Below are positions 34,112 to 41,779 of a DNA stretch of 64,000 nt, in pieces (position 1 is the first letter of the stretch; each line of letters starts with the position of its first letter). This DNA comes from Devosia sp. FKR38. Its GTDB lineage: Bacteria > Pseudomonadota > Alphaproteobacteria > Rhizobiales > Devosiaceae. A program made the translations under genes and the position numbers. The DNA lies in assembly GCF_005222805.1 (NCBI RefSeq), contig NZ_STGC01000005.1, forward strand, positions 1,650,456 through 1,714,455, read 5' to 3'. The notes under the pieces are model-generated. The model saw nothing but the letters and a program-made list of their open reading frames with translations, searched no databases and was not told the origin of the DNA.

Positions 34112-34654
34112 ATGCCGCTATCCCCTGCCCGCATCATCATCGCCATGGGCGTCAGCTCATCCGGCAAATCCACCGTTGGCCAATCCATCGCCCGCCGGCT
34201 GCATGTGCCGTTCCTGGATGGCGACGGCTATCACCCGCCCGCCAATGTCGAGAAGATGCGCGCCGGCACGCCGCTGACCGATGAAGACCGCTGGCCCTGG
34301 CTCGAAAAACTCGCCCAGGCGCTGCATGAGGCCGCCGAGCGCAAGGGCTCGTCTGTCGGCGCCTGTTCGGCGCTGCGCCGGGTCTATCGCGACTATCTCA
34401 CCGAAAAGGCCGGCGAGCCGATCCTCTTCGTCTATCTCGATGGCACGCGTGAGGTGATCGGCGAGCGCATGGCGCGGCGACAGCACGAATATATGCCGAC
34501 GAGCCTGCTCGACAGCCAGTTCGCCACGCTCGAAGTCCCCGATCCGCAGACCGAGAATGTGCTACCCGTGCCGGTTACCGACAGCGTCGAAACCATCACC
34601 CGCACCGTGCTCAAATCGCTCGACCATCTGCGCAGCTTCAAGCGCTGGCAGTAG
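34112..34654 (+). CDS. gntK: Gluconokinase
   Basis: This 180-residue kinase phosphorylates gluconate to 6-phosphogluconate with ATP. The Walker A motif GVSSSGKST is at residues 13-21, followed by LDGDGYHPPANVEKMRAGTPLTDEDR, the substrate-binding signature of GntK. The SALRRVYRDYL and RMARRQHEYMPTSLLDSQF motifs are also typical. It is the second gene of the SDR-gntK operon, three bases after it. Its product is the substrate of the divergently encoded 6-phosphogluconate dehydrogenase. Confidence 0.95.
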   Translation: MPLSPARIIIAMGVSSSGKSTVGQSIARRLHVPFLDGDGYHPPANVEKMRAGTPLTDEDRWPWLEKLAQALHEAAERKGSSVGACSALRRVYRDYLTEKAGEPILFVYLDGTREVIGERMARRQHEYMPTSLLDSQFATLEVPDPQTENVLPVPVTDSVETITRTVLKSLDHLRSFKRWQ

Positions 34655-34659
34655 CGACG

Positions 34660-34682
34660 AAAAAGGCGGCCCGAAGGCCGCC
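34660..34682 (-). terminator. Rho-independent terminator of the downstream SDR gene
   Basis: A seven-pair stem (GGCGGCC, 34665-34671 with 34676-34682) has a CGAA loop. On the minus strand it is followed by TTTTT. It lies 24 bases past the minus-strand stop at 34707. Confidence 0.8.
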
Positions 34683-34706
34683 CCAAATGTCTCTGACGCC
34701 TCCGGC

Positions 34707-35459
34707 TTACTGCGCGGTATAGCCGCCATCGACCACGTGATAGGAGCCGGTGATATTGCTTGCCGCGTCCGACAGCAGGAACAGCGTCAGCGCTGCAACC
34801 TCGTCGGAGGTGCCCAGCCGACCGATCGGATGCACGGCCTTGAGCCCCTCATGGGCCTCACTGGGCAGCGCCGCCAGGAGCGGCGTTTCGATGAAGCCGG
34901 GGCCGACCGCAGTGACGCGAATGCCCTTCTTGGCATAGTCCAGCGCCGCCGCCTTGGTCATGCCGACCACGCCATGCTTGGCCGTGACATAGGCCGGCGC
35001 ATTGGGGAAGGCGACCGAACCCAGGATGGACGCCATGTTGACGATGGCGCCACCACCGGTCTTGAGCATGGCCGCGATTTCATATTTGAGCGAATAAAAG
35101 ACGCTGTTGAGATTGACGTCGATGACCTTGTGCCAGTCTTCGAAGGTGTAGTCGCCAATCGGCGCCGCCCTGCCGCCGATGCCGGCATTGTTTACCGCCA
35201 CATCGAGCTTGCCATAGGTATCGACCGCAAACTGCACGGCCTTTTCCACCTGCTCGATCTTGCCCACGTCGACCGCCACAGCAGCCGCCTGGCCGCCGGC
35301 CGCCTTGATGGCCTTGACCACGCCTTCGGCCGCCTCAAGCTTGAGGTCCGCCACCACCACCTTGGCGCCACGCGCCGCGAGCTGGACGGCGATCGCCTCG
35401 CCGATGCCCGATGCTGCACCGGTTACAAATGCGACTTTGCCGTCAAAATCCTTGGCCAT
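34707..35459 (-). CDS. SDR-family oxidoreductase
   Basis: This 250-residue short-chain dehydrogenase has TGAASGIGEAIAVQL near residue 14, a conserved Asp (VVADLK) favouring NAD over NADP, NNAGIGG near 90 and the catalytic YVTAKHG. It is a classical soluble SDR; glucose/ribitol-dehydrogenase-like members are closest in pattern, but the substrate is open. It is convergent with gntK and ends in its own terminator. It is not obviously tied to the gluconate genes, although it may act on a related sugar. Confidence 0.85.
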   Translation of the reverse strand: MAKDFDGKVAFVTGAASGIGEAIAVQLAARGAKVVVADLKLEAAEGVVKAIKAAGGQAAAVAVDVGKIEQVEKAVQFAVDTYGKLDVAVNNAGIGGRAAPIGDYTFEDWHKVIDVNLNSVFYSLKYEIAAMLKTGGGAIVNMASILGSVAFPNAPAYVTAKHGVVGMTKAAALDYAKKGIRVTAVGPGFIETPLLAALPSEAHEGLKAVHPIGRLGTSDEVAALTLFLLSDAASNITGSYHVVDGGYTAQ

Positions 35460-35567
35460 TTTCGTCTCCTTTGCTTGTCTCCCTTACATGGGAAGCGCAG
35501 AGAGCCAATGCCATGGCAAATCTGGAAATTCCGGTAAAATTTTTTTACTTTCTGCCCGCGAACATAC

Positions 35568-36041
35568 TCAAAGCGCGGCGTTCGGCACCCCGTCGCGCGC
35601 CAGGCTGGCATTGTTGTAGCGGCTATCGAGGCTCACCTCGGTGCCCACCCAGTCGGGCAGCGTCACGCTCTGGCTCGCGCTGTCCAGCTCCACCTCGGCC
35701 AGCACCAGCCCGGCCAGACGCCCCTCGAACACATCGATCTCCCACACCAGCCCGCCATAGGGCACCAGGTGGCGCCGCTTCTCGATCACATGCGGCGCGG
35801 CCATGGCCAGCATTTCGCGCGCGTCAGCGATGGGAATGCCGTATTCATATTCCGCCCGCACCAGGCCCTTCACCTGTCCCTTGAGCGTGATGACGGCGCT
35901 GGCGTCATCCTTGGTGCGCACCCGCACGGTCGCCTTGGCATTGGAGGACAAATAGCCCTGCCGCAGCAGTGCGCTGCCCGTCACGGCCGCCTGCCAGCTG
36001 TCCGACAGCACCAGGAACTTGCGCTCGATCTCGATACCCAT
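35568..36041 (-). CDS. CYTH-domain protein
   Basis: This 157-residue protein begins MGIEIERKFLV, the ExExK hallmark of CYTH/triphosphate tunnel metalloenzymes. It continues with RVRTKDDASAVITLKG and a series of acidic and basic residues on alternating strands (EVELDSASQSV). Members hydrolyse inorganic triphosphate or related triphosphate compounds with a metal ion. It follows the methyltransferase gene by two bases and is in the same operon. Confidence 0.9.
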   Translation of the reverse strand: MGIEIERKFLVLSDSWQAAVTGSALLRQGYLSSNAKATVRVRTKDDASAVITLKGQVKGLVRAEYEYGIPIADAREMLAMAAPHVIEKRRHLVPYGGLVWEIDVFEGRLAGLVLAEVELDSASQSVTLPDWVGTEVSLDSRYNNASLARDGVPNAAL

Positions 36042-36043
36042 GC

Positions 36044-36580
36044 CTAAAACCCGAACCCCAATTGACCCGCCGGCACACCCGGCTCCACGCCCTCCAGCGC
36101 CAGCATGCGCCGCTTGGACTCAGCCCCGCCCGGCGCCGAAAACCCGCCCGCCTTGCCATCGCTGGCCAGCACGCGGTGGCAGGGAATGATCAGCGGCACC
36201 GGATTGGCCCCCATGGCTGCGCCCACCGCCCGCGACAGCCCGACATCGCCCAATTGCCGCGCCAGCGCGCCATAGCTGGTGGTGGCGCCCCAGCCGATCT
36301 CCAGCAAAAGGGCATAGCAGCGACGGTTGAAGTCCGACACGGCGCCCAGGTCCAGCGGCACATCGGCAAAATCCACTCTTTCGCCCTCGGCATAGTCCTC
36401 GATGCGGTCGATCACCGCCGCAATGGCGCGGCTGGGGTCCCCCGGCGCCGCGCCGTCGCGGTTGATGCGGGCAACCAGCGCGTCCGGCGCCAGACCCGGC
36501 AATTGCAGCCTGGCGACCCCCGCCTCGGTCCAGCCGATGCCAAATGCGCCCAGTGCCGTGTCAAATATCATGGTTTCCAT
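36044..36580 (-). CDS. Methylated-DNA-protein-cysteine methyltransferase
   Basis: This 178-residue DNA-repair protein removes alkyl groups from O6-alkylguanine. The acceptor Cys lies in IIPCHRVLASDGKAGGFS, the family signature, and GWGATTSYGALARQLGD is the DNA-binding helix region. It matches the Ogt/AdaB type, with no AraC domain attached. ATG 36580 is chosen; a second in-frame ATG at 36571 is possible and neither has a strong ribosome-binding site. CYTH follows two bases downstream. Confidence 0.92.
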   Translation of the reverse strand: METMIFDTALGAFGIGWTEAGVARLQLPGLAPDALVARINRDGAAPGDPSRAIAAVIDRIEDYAEGERVDFADVPLDLGAVSDFNRRCYALLLEIGWGATTSYGALARQLGDVGLSRAVGAAMGANPVPLIIPCHRVLASDGKAGGFSAPGGAESKRRMLALEGVEPGVPAGQLGFGF

Positions 36581-36630
36581 GGCCCGAGCATAAGTGGCTC
36601 CGGCGTGCCGTACCAGCCTGCCATCGGGCA

Positions 36631-36660
36631 AACAAAAGGGCCGCCCCGAGGGACGGCCCT
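36631..36660 (-). terminator. Rho-independent terminator of the CsbD gene
   Basis: The stem AGGGCCG (36637-36643 with 36654-36660) extends inward by further GC pairs and is followed on the minus strand by TTTTGTTT. It lies 30 bases beyond the CsbD stop. Confidence 0.8.
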
Positions 36661-36689
36661 GTGAATGGGTCGCAGGAGGCCTGCGGCGC

Positions 36690-36872
36690 TTACTTCTTGA
36701 GCGCGTCGCGCACCGCGTCCTTGGCTTCGCCGACCTTCTGCTGGGTCTTGCCCACAGCCTTGTCGACCTTGCCTTCAGCCTGCAGCTTGTTGTTGCCGGT
36801 CAGGCCACCGATACCATCCTTGAGAGCGCCTTCAACCTGCTTGGCTACGCCTTTGGCTTCGTCCTTGTGCAT
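36690..36872 (-). CDS. CsbD-family stress protein
   Basis: This 60-residue hydrophilic protein (MHKDEAKGVAKQVEGALKDG, then TGNNKLQAEGKVDKAVGKTQQ) matches the CsbD family of general-stress proteins; its biochemical role is unknown. It is lysine- and alanine-rich and probably disordered to helical. ATG 36872 has AAGGAGA seven bases before it, so the longer frame through 37121 is not real. Its own terminator follows, and high expression under stress would be expected. Confidence 0.9.
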   Translation of the reverse strand: MHKDEAKGVAKQVEGALKDGIGGLTGNNKLQAEGKVDKAVGKTQQKVGEAKDAVRDALKK

Positions 36873-37086
36873 GCGAGTCTCCTTTGGTTGTCGTTTTGTC
36901 CGCCGGTCGCGCTCCTGCAACGCGAACCGCCACACCAGCCGACCGGGAACCTGACACAGCTGCGCGGAACCGCGCGGCCCTGCCGTTGATCCCAACAGAC
37001 ACGCAGAACACGACCGCAATGAGGCGCGGGCCTCTACAGTCCTGCCGCAGCGCTGTTGCTGAACGCCCGCCGGCTCTGCTAGAGCC

Positions 37087-37764
37087 ATGCCCATGCCCGG
37101 TCCCATGCCCACGCTGGCCAATTACCAGCCCCCCCAAGAGCCCTATCTGTCCGTCCTCTTTCAGGACGACGACATTCTGGTGCTCGACAAGCAGAGCGGG
37201 CTCCTGAGCGTCCCGGGCAAAGATCCCTCGCTGTGGGATTGCCTGGAATATCGCGCTCGCCAGACCTGGCCGACGGCCGGCATGTGCCATCGGCTCGACA
37301 AGGACACCTCGGGCGTACTGGTCATGGCGCTCAACAAGCGCGCCCATGGCCGCATCGGCAGCCAGTTCGAACACCGCCAGACCACCAAATCCTATATCGC
37401 CCGCGTCGCCGGCGTCATCGCCGAGGACTCCGGCCTCATCGATCTACCACTGGCCACCGACTGGGAGAACAAGCCGCGCCAGCGCGTCGACTATGAAAAT
37501 GGCCGCCCCTCGCAGACCGAGTGGACCGTGCTGGAGCGCGAGGCCAATGCCACCCGCGTCCGCCTCCACCCGCTCACCGGCCGCACGCACCAATTAAGGG
37601 TTCACATGAAGGCCATCGGCCATGTGATTCTGGGCGATGTGTTTTATGGCGATGCCGAAACGCTGGCCGCCGCCGACCGGCTGCAATTGCACGCCGCCGA
37701 ACTGGGCTTCACCCACCCCACGACGGGCGCGTTCATGACCTTCGTGGCGCCCACGCCGTTCTGA
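37087..37764 (+). CDS. RluA-family RNA pseudouridine synthase
   Basis: This 225-residue enzyme isomerises uridine in RNA. The catalytic Asp is in HRLDKDTSGVLVM at about residues 68-80, and LHPLTGRTHQLRVHM is the conserved C-terminal motif. The length and lack of an S4 domain match RluA itself (23S rRNA U746 and tRNA U32 in E. coli), although the target here is unproven. Three Met codons within the first nine residues leave the exact start open. It is convergent with the following minus-strand pair. Confidence 0.9.
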   Translation: MPMPGPMPTLANYQPPQEPYLSVLFQDDDILVLDKQSGLLSVPGKDPSLWDCLEYRARQTWPTAGMCHRLDKDTSGVLVMALNKRAHGRIGSQFEHRQTTKSYIARVAGVIAEDSGLIDLPLATDWENKPRQRVDYENGRPSQTEWTVLEREANATRVRLHPLTGRTHQLRVHMKAIGHVILGDVFYGDAETLAAADRLQLHAAELGFTHPTTGAFMTFVAPTPF

Positions 37765-37770
37765 TGGCGC

Positions 37771-38058
37771 TCAGTCGCTCTCGGGCGGAAAGCTGACTTC
37801 GATGCGCTGGAACAGATGCCCCGGCTTCATGGTATCGAGCCATTTTCGAAACGCCGCCACATCCTTGAAACCTGCGCGCCGCGCATCGGCCTCGGTGACA
37901 TCGGCCGGGTCCATGTCATCAATGGCGCCAATGGCCATCACGCCCAGCTTGGTCTTGAGCGCGCCGCCCGCCTTGACGCTGGGCCGGCTCCAGCGGCGGA
38001 ACACCAGATCAACCTGTCCGGCCTTGATCTGTTCGAGCAAGTCGAGCTTGAGCAGCAT
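37771..38058 (-). CDS. Small ASCH-like domain protein, tentative
   Basis: This 95-residue protein (LLEQIKAGQVDLVFRRWSRP, then SVKAGGALKTKLGVMAIGAI) has the small beta-barrel pattern of ASCH (ASC-1 homology) domains, with a Lys/Arg-rich strand suited to RNA or nucleotide binding. The ATG overlaps the upstream RidA stop by one base (TGATG). Function is unknown and the family call is tentative. The alternative is an unnamed conserved family restricted to these bacteria. Confidence 0.6.
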   Translation of the reverse strand: MLLKLDLLEQIKAGQVDLVFRRWSRPSVKAGGALKTKLGVMAIGAIDDMDPADVTEADARRAGFKDVAAFRKWLDTMKPGHLFQRIEVSFPPESD

Positions 38059-38438
38059 CAGCCGAGCACTCCCTGCGCCGTGATTTCGATGCGCAGCCCC
38101 TCGACCAGCAATTGCTTGACCACCACGGTGGCGCGCACCGGATAGGGCTTGGCGGTGAAATACTCGCGATAGACCGCATTCATCCCCGGCGCATCGGCGG
38201 CGTCGATGAGAAAGATCTGCAGCATGACCAGGTTCGCCAGCGTGCCGCCGGCCGCGCGGATGGCAATATCGAGATTGTCGAGACACCGCCGCGTCTGGGC
38301 CTCGATGCCGCCGTCAACGATTTCGCCACTCACCGGATCCTCGGCAATGGTCACCAGCCACACCTGCTGGCCAGCGCGCACCGCATCGCTGATGGGCGCC
38401 GACGACGGCGCAATTCCGGTCTCAATGGCTTCGATCAT
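38058..38438 (-). CDS. RidA-family protein
   Basis: This 126-residue protein belongs to the YjgF/RidA/UK114 group, which hydrolyses reactive enamine and imine intermediates. The catalytic-site Arg is in YPVRATVVV, and the family's LDNLDIAIRAAGGTLANLV helix is visible. The preceding loop is longer than in RidA itself, so it may be one of the Rid2-Rid7 type subfamilies without enamine deaminase activity. It is coupled by a one-base overlap to the ASCH-like gene. Confidence 0.85.
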   Translation of the reverse strand: MIEAIETGIAPSSAPISDAVRAGQQVWLVTIAEDPVSGEIVDGGIEAQTRRCLDNLDIAIRAAGGTLANLVMLQIFLIDAADAPGMNAVYREYFTAKPYPVRATVVVKQLLVEGLRIEITAQGVLG

Positions 38439-38454
38439 GGCATGCCTTTCGCTC

Positions 38455-38540
38455 TGGTGCGGGCGGCGGGACTCGAACCCGCACGGGGATACCCCCTCCG
38501 GATTTTAAGTCCGGTGTGTCTACCATTCCACCACGCCCGC
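38455..38540 (-). tRNA. tRNA-Leu (anticodon UAA)
   Basis: This 86-base minus-strand sequence folds as a class II tRNA. The acceptor stem GCGGGCG pairs with CGCCCGC, the anticodon arm is CCGGA-CTTAAAA-TCCGG with anticodon TAA, there is a long variable arm, and the T-arm contains GGTTCGA. A and a genomically encoded CCA follow the acceptor stem. The RidA gene begins 17 bases beyond its 3' end. A low-GC island lies on its 5' side. Confidence 0.95.
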
Positions 38541-39096
38541 AGTGACTTGGCAGGTAGCATGGCCCCGCCCCGGTGCCAACGGCATTGCCAGCGCATGGAC
38601 AGCAGAACACGCCGCACGGCCCTTGGCGGCGCGGGGACACGGTGACGGGCGGCCATTGGGCAACATGCTCATATATTGAACGACCCAAGAACCGCCCGCC
38701 ACGCGGTGGTTTTCCCAGGGTCAGGCCCATTGCGCAGCTTCCGTGCGCAGCTACCCACTATGCCTCTGCTGGACAGGCGCCCCCATCCCCCACGTTCCCC
38801 ACCCAACCCTGCGTTGGGGTCGCGTGCATGGTGGGGATAGGGCGAGTGTGACACGGGATTTGGGAGTGGGGACAAGATGGATTGAGGGACAAAGAGGCAT
38901 GACTCTACGGCCCTAAACTCTGAGCGGGCATGGCTAGAAATACTCCCCGCATTGCTAGGCCTAACACCGGAATAAGGAAAATCACCTGGCAAATCCGGAC
39001 AGTTGAAATCTGCAACAACGTGTATAAATTATTCCACTACGGCGCATGGAAGGCCAATATTGGGAAATAATATTCCATCAAATTGATAGAGAATTC
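38541..39096. other. Left part of low-GC island between tRNA-Leu and the P-loop-like gene; no gene seen
   Basis: The first 200 bases are C/G-rich with a cytosine-heavy tract near 38781-38805. From about 38900 the sequence turns AT-rich (the last 100 bases are near 40% GC). Small frames on both strands have no ribosome-binding site or domain. Composition shifts here and stays shifted to about 41150. Confidence 0.6.
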
Positions 39097-39489
39097 ATGA
39101 CAAAGATAATAATCGTCCAAGGCGTAGCAAATACGCAAAAGAGCACATCAATTCGCGCCTTTGCGGCGCGCTACAATTTCAATATTATGCAATCAGGCGA
39201 TTTCACTGTCGCCAAAACACTTGTAAAATCACCAGCATCTTTTCAAGCGGGAATCGCGACCGGCGGAGATACCGGCCAAATGGTCACCGACAACCTCAAA
39301 TTTTTCATGCAGAACAACTGCGACCTCATGATCTGCGCATGCCGCACGTATGGAGCAACAGTTCAAGTGCTGCAAAGCCATATATTAGCAAACGGCTGGA
39401 CGCCTATATGGATCCAAGCCAATAGGCATACAGGAAATATCTCGGCTCATGTTAATTCAATAGTTCAATCAATAGACAACAACATTTAG
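39097..39489 (+). CDS. Orphan small protein with degenerate P-loop, in low-GC island
   Basis: This 130-residue protein starts MTKIIIVQGVANTQKSTSI, a P-loop-like segment: beta strand, then G9-x4-Q14-K15-S16-T17, where a Walker A would have Gly at position 14. A hydrophobic strand with DLMICAC (residues about 85-91) sits where a Walker B could be. The rest is alpha/beta. I recognise no family. The start at 39097 is chosen over 39046 because the P-loop would sit normally near the N-terminus; no strong ribosome-binding site helps. GC content is far below that of the core genes, suggesting recent acquisition. It may be a defence-related nucleotide-binding protein, but that is a guess. Confidence 0.5.
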   Translation: MTKIIIVQGVANTQKSTSIRAFAARYNFNIMQSGDFTVAKTLVKSPASFQAGIATGGDTGQMVTDNLKFFMQNNCDLMICACRTYGATVQVLQSHILANGWTPIWIQANRHTGNISAHVNSIVQSIDNNI

Positions 39490-39824
39490 AACGACTCCAC
39501 AGATAATAACTTACTGAATAAAAAATGACAAAATAACACTGACATTCAAGAAAATTCTGGTGAAATTTCGATTTTTTGTCAGGCACACACAATTGCGAGC
39601 GATGATCTGCGCGCCCTGATCTGCTCCATATAAATCGAATGGCTAAGTCAATACCGCCAAAGTCGGGGCGACGCGGAGTGTAGCCAGAACAACTGGCCCG
39701 GCGTGCTCGCTCCATTTGGGATACGCTTGGAGGACTCGATCGTGACTCAAAGCAGCGGCTCCACAGAGCCGAGCGGACTTCAAAGACGTCCGACCGCCTA
39801 GTCCAGAGGCGAGAGCACTGAAGC
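39490..39824. other. Intergenic region between the P-loop-like gene and the toxin-antitoxin pair; no gene seen
   Basis: The first 130 bases are AT-rich (about 39490-39580) and lack a clear frame. The second half contains a hairpin CGGCTC-CACA-GAGCCG at 39756-39771 that may end the minus-strand antitoxin transcript. A minus-strand frame across 39452-39715 has no start signal or domain and is rejected. Confidence 0.55.
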
Positions 39825-40475
39825 CTAGAGCCCAGCCGCTACTTCAGCTTCGACAAGCTCGTCGAATGATGAGACTGCCAACTCCAAGTACCCACGCGCT
39901 GTAAGAGCCACAAAGAGCGCGCACGCCCTGGCTTGGCAATTGATGGACCTCGCCGGGTTGAACTCTATGTCCGTGAACCCCTGATAGCCTGACAACCGTT
40001 CCAGCCATTTTCGATGAGGAAACAACGCTCGAATGTACAACCAGTCATAGAACGCAGTTGGCGGAGATAGTGGATATCTTCTGCCATCAAACTCAAATGC
40101 TACTAAATTGCCAGACGTTTTCAGTCGACCATCCAGCTTTGCCTCGCGACTAGGTGTCTTATACAAATCAACGTATGGGCCGCCATTCTCAAAAACCTTA
40201 CTGCCTTGAAAGACGGACTCTACTGTAGAAATTGAATGACCTAAATCGAAGGGGAGGTGAAATGCGCTTAGCCTACGACCCGCTTCCCTAGGGGATTTGC
40301 TGGAAGTCTCAAGTAGCGGCGCTATACCTCGACCTGCTGCTGCCTTGTGTAGCTCAACCACGTTCTTTCGTTTCTGGGCAGGCGACATTCCTGCATGCCA
40401 AACGAAGTCAACCACCACAGTCTCAACGAAAACATCCCCCGATCTGTGCGGGATAAAGACCGGCCTCTCAGCCAT
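39825..40475 (-). CDS. DarT1-associated NADAR-type antitoxin (DarG1-like)
   Basis: This 216-residue protein begins MAERPVFIPHRSGDVFVETV and has the segment WHAGMSPAQKRKNVVELHKA. The NADAR-like core pattern is Thr84-x-Glu86-x2-Phe89-Gln90-x2-Lys93 (TVESVFQGSK). The C-terminal FYDWLYIRAL and FTDIEFNPARSINCQARA are also family-like. NADAR (YbiA-like) enzymes remove ADP-ribose from guanosine in DNA and act as antitoxins to DarT1. Its start lies eight bases inside the end of the toxin gene, so the two are coupled. GC content is below the surroundings. The call is from recognised motif patterns and partner context, not a search. Confidence 0.82.
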   Translation of the reverse strand: MAERPVFIPHRSGDVFVETVVVDFVWHAGMSPAQKRKNVVELHKAAAGRGIAPLLETSSKSPREAGRRLSAFHLPFDLGHSISTVESVFQGSKVFENGGPYVDLYKTPSREAKLDGRLKTSGNLVAFEFDGRRYPLSPPTAFYDWLYIRALFPHRKWLERLSGYQGFTDIEFNPARSINCQARACALFVALTARGYLELAVSSFDELVEAEVAAGL

Positions 40476-40998
40476 TTAGGTTCTTAATGAACTTGTGGGC
40501 GACTTGCACTGGTACGAGCACCTCATATTTTTCCGCGATCTTGAGACGCTCGTAATTCTGTGGCTCTTTCCACTTAAGGCGCCCACCATAGAGAATTTCC
40601 CAATCAAGCTTGTTTATAATTTCCGCTGGCGGCAGAGGCTGAGCACCAGATTTATTTGATACTCCATCACAGATGAGAACACCGGGCTCAGCCAGAACAG
40701 TGGCGGAGACTTTCAGCCATCGTACATTCTGTATCCGCTTGTCGATTATTTCCGCCTTGTAGGCCATAGGGTGCGAGTTTCTGAAGCAGAGATGGACATA
40801 TTGATCCATTCCAAACATCGCATCGGCCTCAAGGCTATGATCATTCCCGCCAGGCACAGTTACCAGACCTCGGCGGCGAAGCTCGCTCATCGAAAGCAGA
40901 CCATGTTGGACAATTGACGAGATGTTTTTCCCGTCAGTGAAGTGACGGAAATGAACGCTGTTCACTTCCATGTACTTGATTATTTCTTCAAGCGTCAC
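40468..40998 (-). CDS. darT: DarT1-like DNA ADP-ribosyltransferase toxin
   Basis: This 176-residue protein has the DUF4433/DarT layout. The N-terminal FRHFTDGKNISSIVQHGLLS resembles the NAD-binding helix-loop, YVHLCFRNSHPMAYKA is the substrate-recognition strand-loop, and the catalytic Glu is the one in KYEVLVP (about Glu159). LICDGVSNKSGAQ and LDWEILYGG are also family-like. DarT enzymes transfer ADP-ribose from NAD onto DNA bases; the DarT1 branch is guanosine-directed and pairs with a NADAR antitoxin, as here. The start is GTG at 40998, with GGGGGGAG seven bases upstream. Known DarTG systems act as abortive-infection phage defence. The toxin gene precedes the antitoxin gene. Confidence 0.85.
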   Translation of the reverse strand: MTLEEIIKYMEVNSVHFRHFTDGKNISSIVQHGLLSMSELRRRGLVTVPGGNDHSLEADAMFGMDQYVHLCFRNSHPMAYKAEIIDKRIQNVRWLKVSATVLAEPGVLICDGVSNKSGAQPLPPAEIINKLDWEILYGGRLKWKEPQNYERLKIAEKYEVLVPVQVAHKFIKNLNG

Positions 40999-41167
40999 TC
41001 AGCATCTCCCCCCCGTATCATTCTACGAGAGAGTATGAGGCTGAATGACGGAGCGCTAGTACCTGCAAGACCGAGGGTCTTGATTGAAGGCAGCCGAAGT
41101 GTGCCAGGATGTACGTCTGGTACGCTAGCTCTCAATGTTCGAAGTATGTCGGAGCAAACGTATCAGT

Positions 41168-41665
41168 TCAGTCCGTCCCGCCCGAGATCGGCGCGACATA
41201 AGCCACGTCCAGATCCCAGGGGAAGAAGATCCAGGTGTCTTGGCTGACTTCAGTGATGAAGGTGTCGACCATCTCGCGGCCCTTGGGCTTGGCGTAGACC
41301 GTGGCAAAATGGGCGCCGGGGAGCATGTCGCGGACGACGCGGGCGGTGGAGCCGGTGTCGACCAGATCGTCCACGATCAGCACCTTGGCGCCATTCTTGG
41401 CCAGATCGAGCACGGACGGGCTGATCTCCTTGAGCACCTTGATGCCGCCCTGGTTCTGGTGGTCATAGCTCTTGACCGCCACGGTCTCGACGGTGCGGAT
41501 ATTGAGCTCGCGCGCCACGATGGCGGCGGGGACCAGGCCGCCGCGGGCAATGGCCACCACGGCGTCGAACGGCCCCAGGCTCGCCAGGCGCCAGGCCAGC
41601 GCACGGCTGTCGCGATGGAACTGGTCCCAGGTCACCGGGAACGACTTCTGGTTGGGATCGCTCAA
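41168..41665 (-). CDS. gpt: Xanthine-guanine phosphoribosyltransferase
   Basis: This 165-residue type I phosphoribosyltransferase salvages guanine and xanthine with PRPP. The PRPP motif [17 protein letters not shown] is intact, as are the flexible-loop region [14 protein letters not shown] and the purine-binding end WIFFPWDLD. It is the first core gene past the low-GC island, on the minus strand, with about 170 bases before the toxin gene. It is 114 bases downstream of a CinA-like gene on the same strand. Confidence 0.95.
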   Translation of the reverse strand: MSDPNQKSFPVTWDQFHRDSRALAWRLASLGPFDAVVAIARGGLVPAAIVARELNIRTVETVAVKSYDHQNQGGIKVLKEISPSVLDLAKNGAKVLIVDDLVDTGSTARVVRDMLPGAHFATVYAKPKGREMVDTFITEVSQDTWIFFPWDLDVAYVAPISGGTD

Positions 41666-41779
41666 AACACTTCTCCTGCACCGGCGCCTGGCGCCCGGTT
41701 GAATTTGGAAGGCCGTTGTTTAGCAAAGCGCAGGCGCCACGCCAATTGGCATCACGCATTTTGCTGAGATGGCCTGCGC

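Noticed and set aside
38781-38850. Imperfect C-rich/G-rich inverted repeat near 38781-38840
   Set aside because: The arms have several mismatches and no T-tract; it does not make a convincing terminator or attachment site.
38669-38992. Minus-strand frame of 107 codons near tRNA-Leu
   Set aside because: Ser/Pro/Arg-rich translation with no start signal; it covers the C-rich tract and the composition change.
39452-39715. Minus-strand frame of 87 codons in the low-GC island
   Set aside because: No ribosome-binding site, no domain, and it overlaps the 3' end of the P-loop-like gene on the opposite strand.
41067-41081. Palindrome AAGACC-GAG-GGTCTT upstream of the toxin gene
   Set aside because: Six-base arms in 170 bases of intergenic DNA are not significant on their own, and the position is about 70 bases from the toxin start without other operator features.
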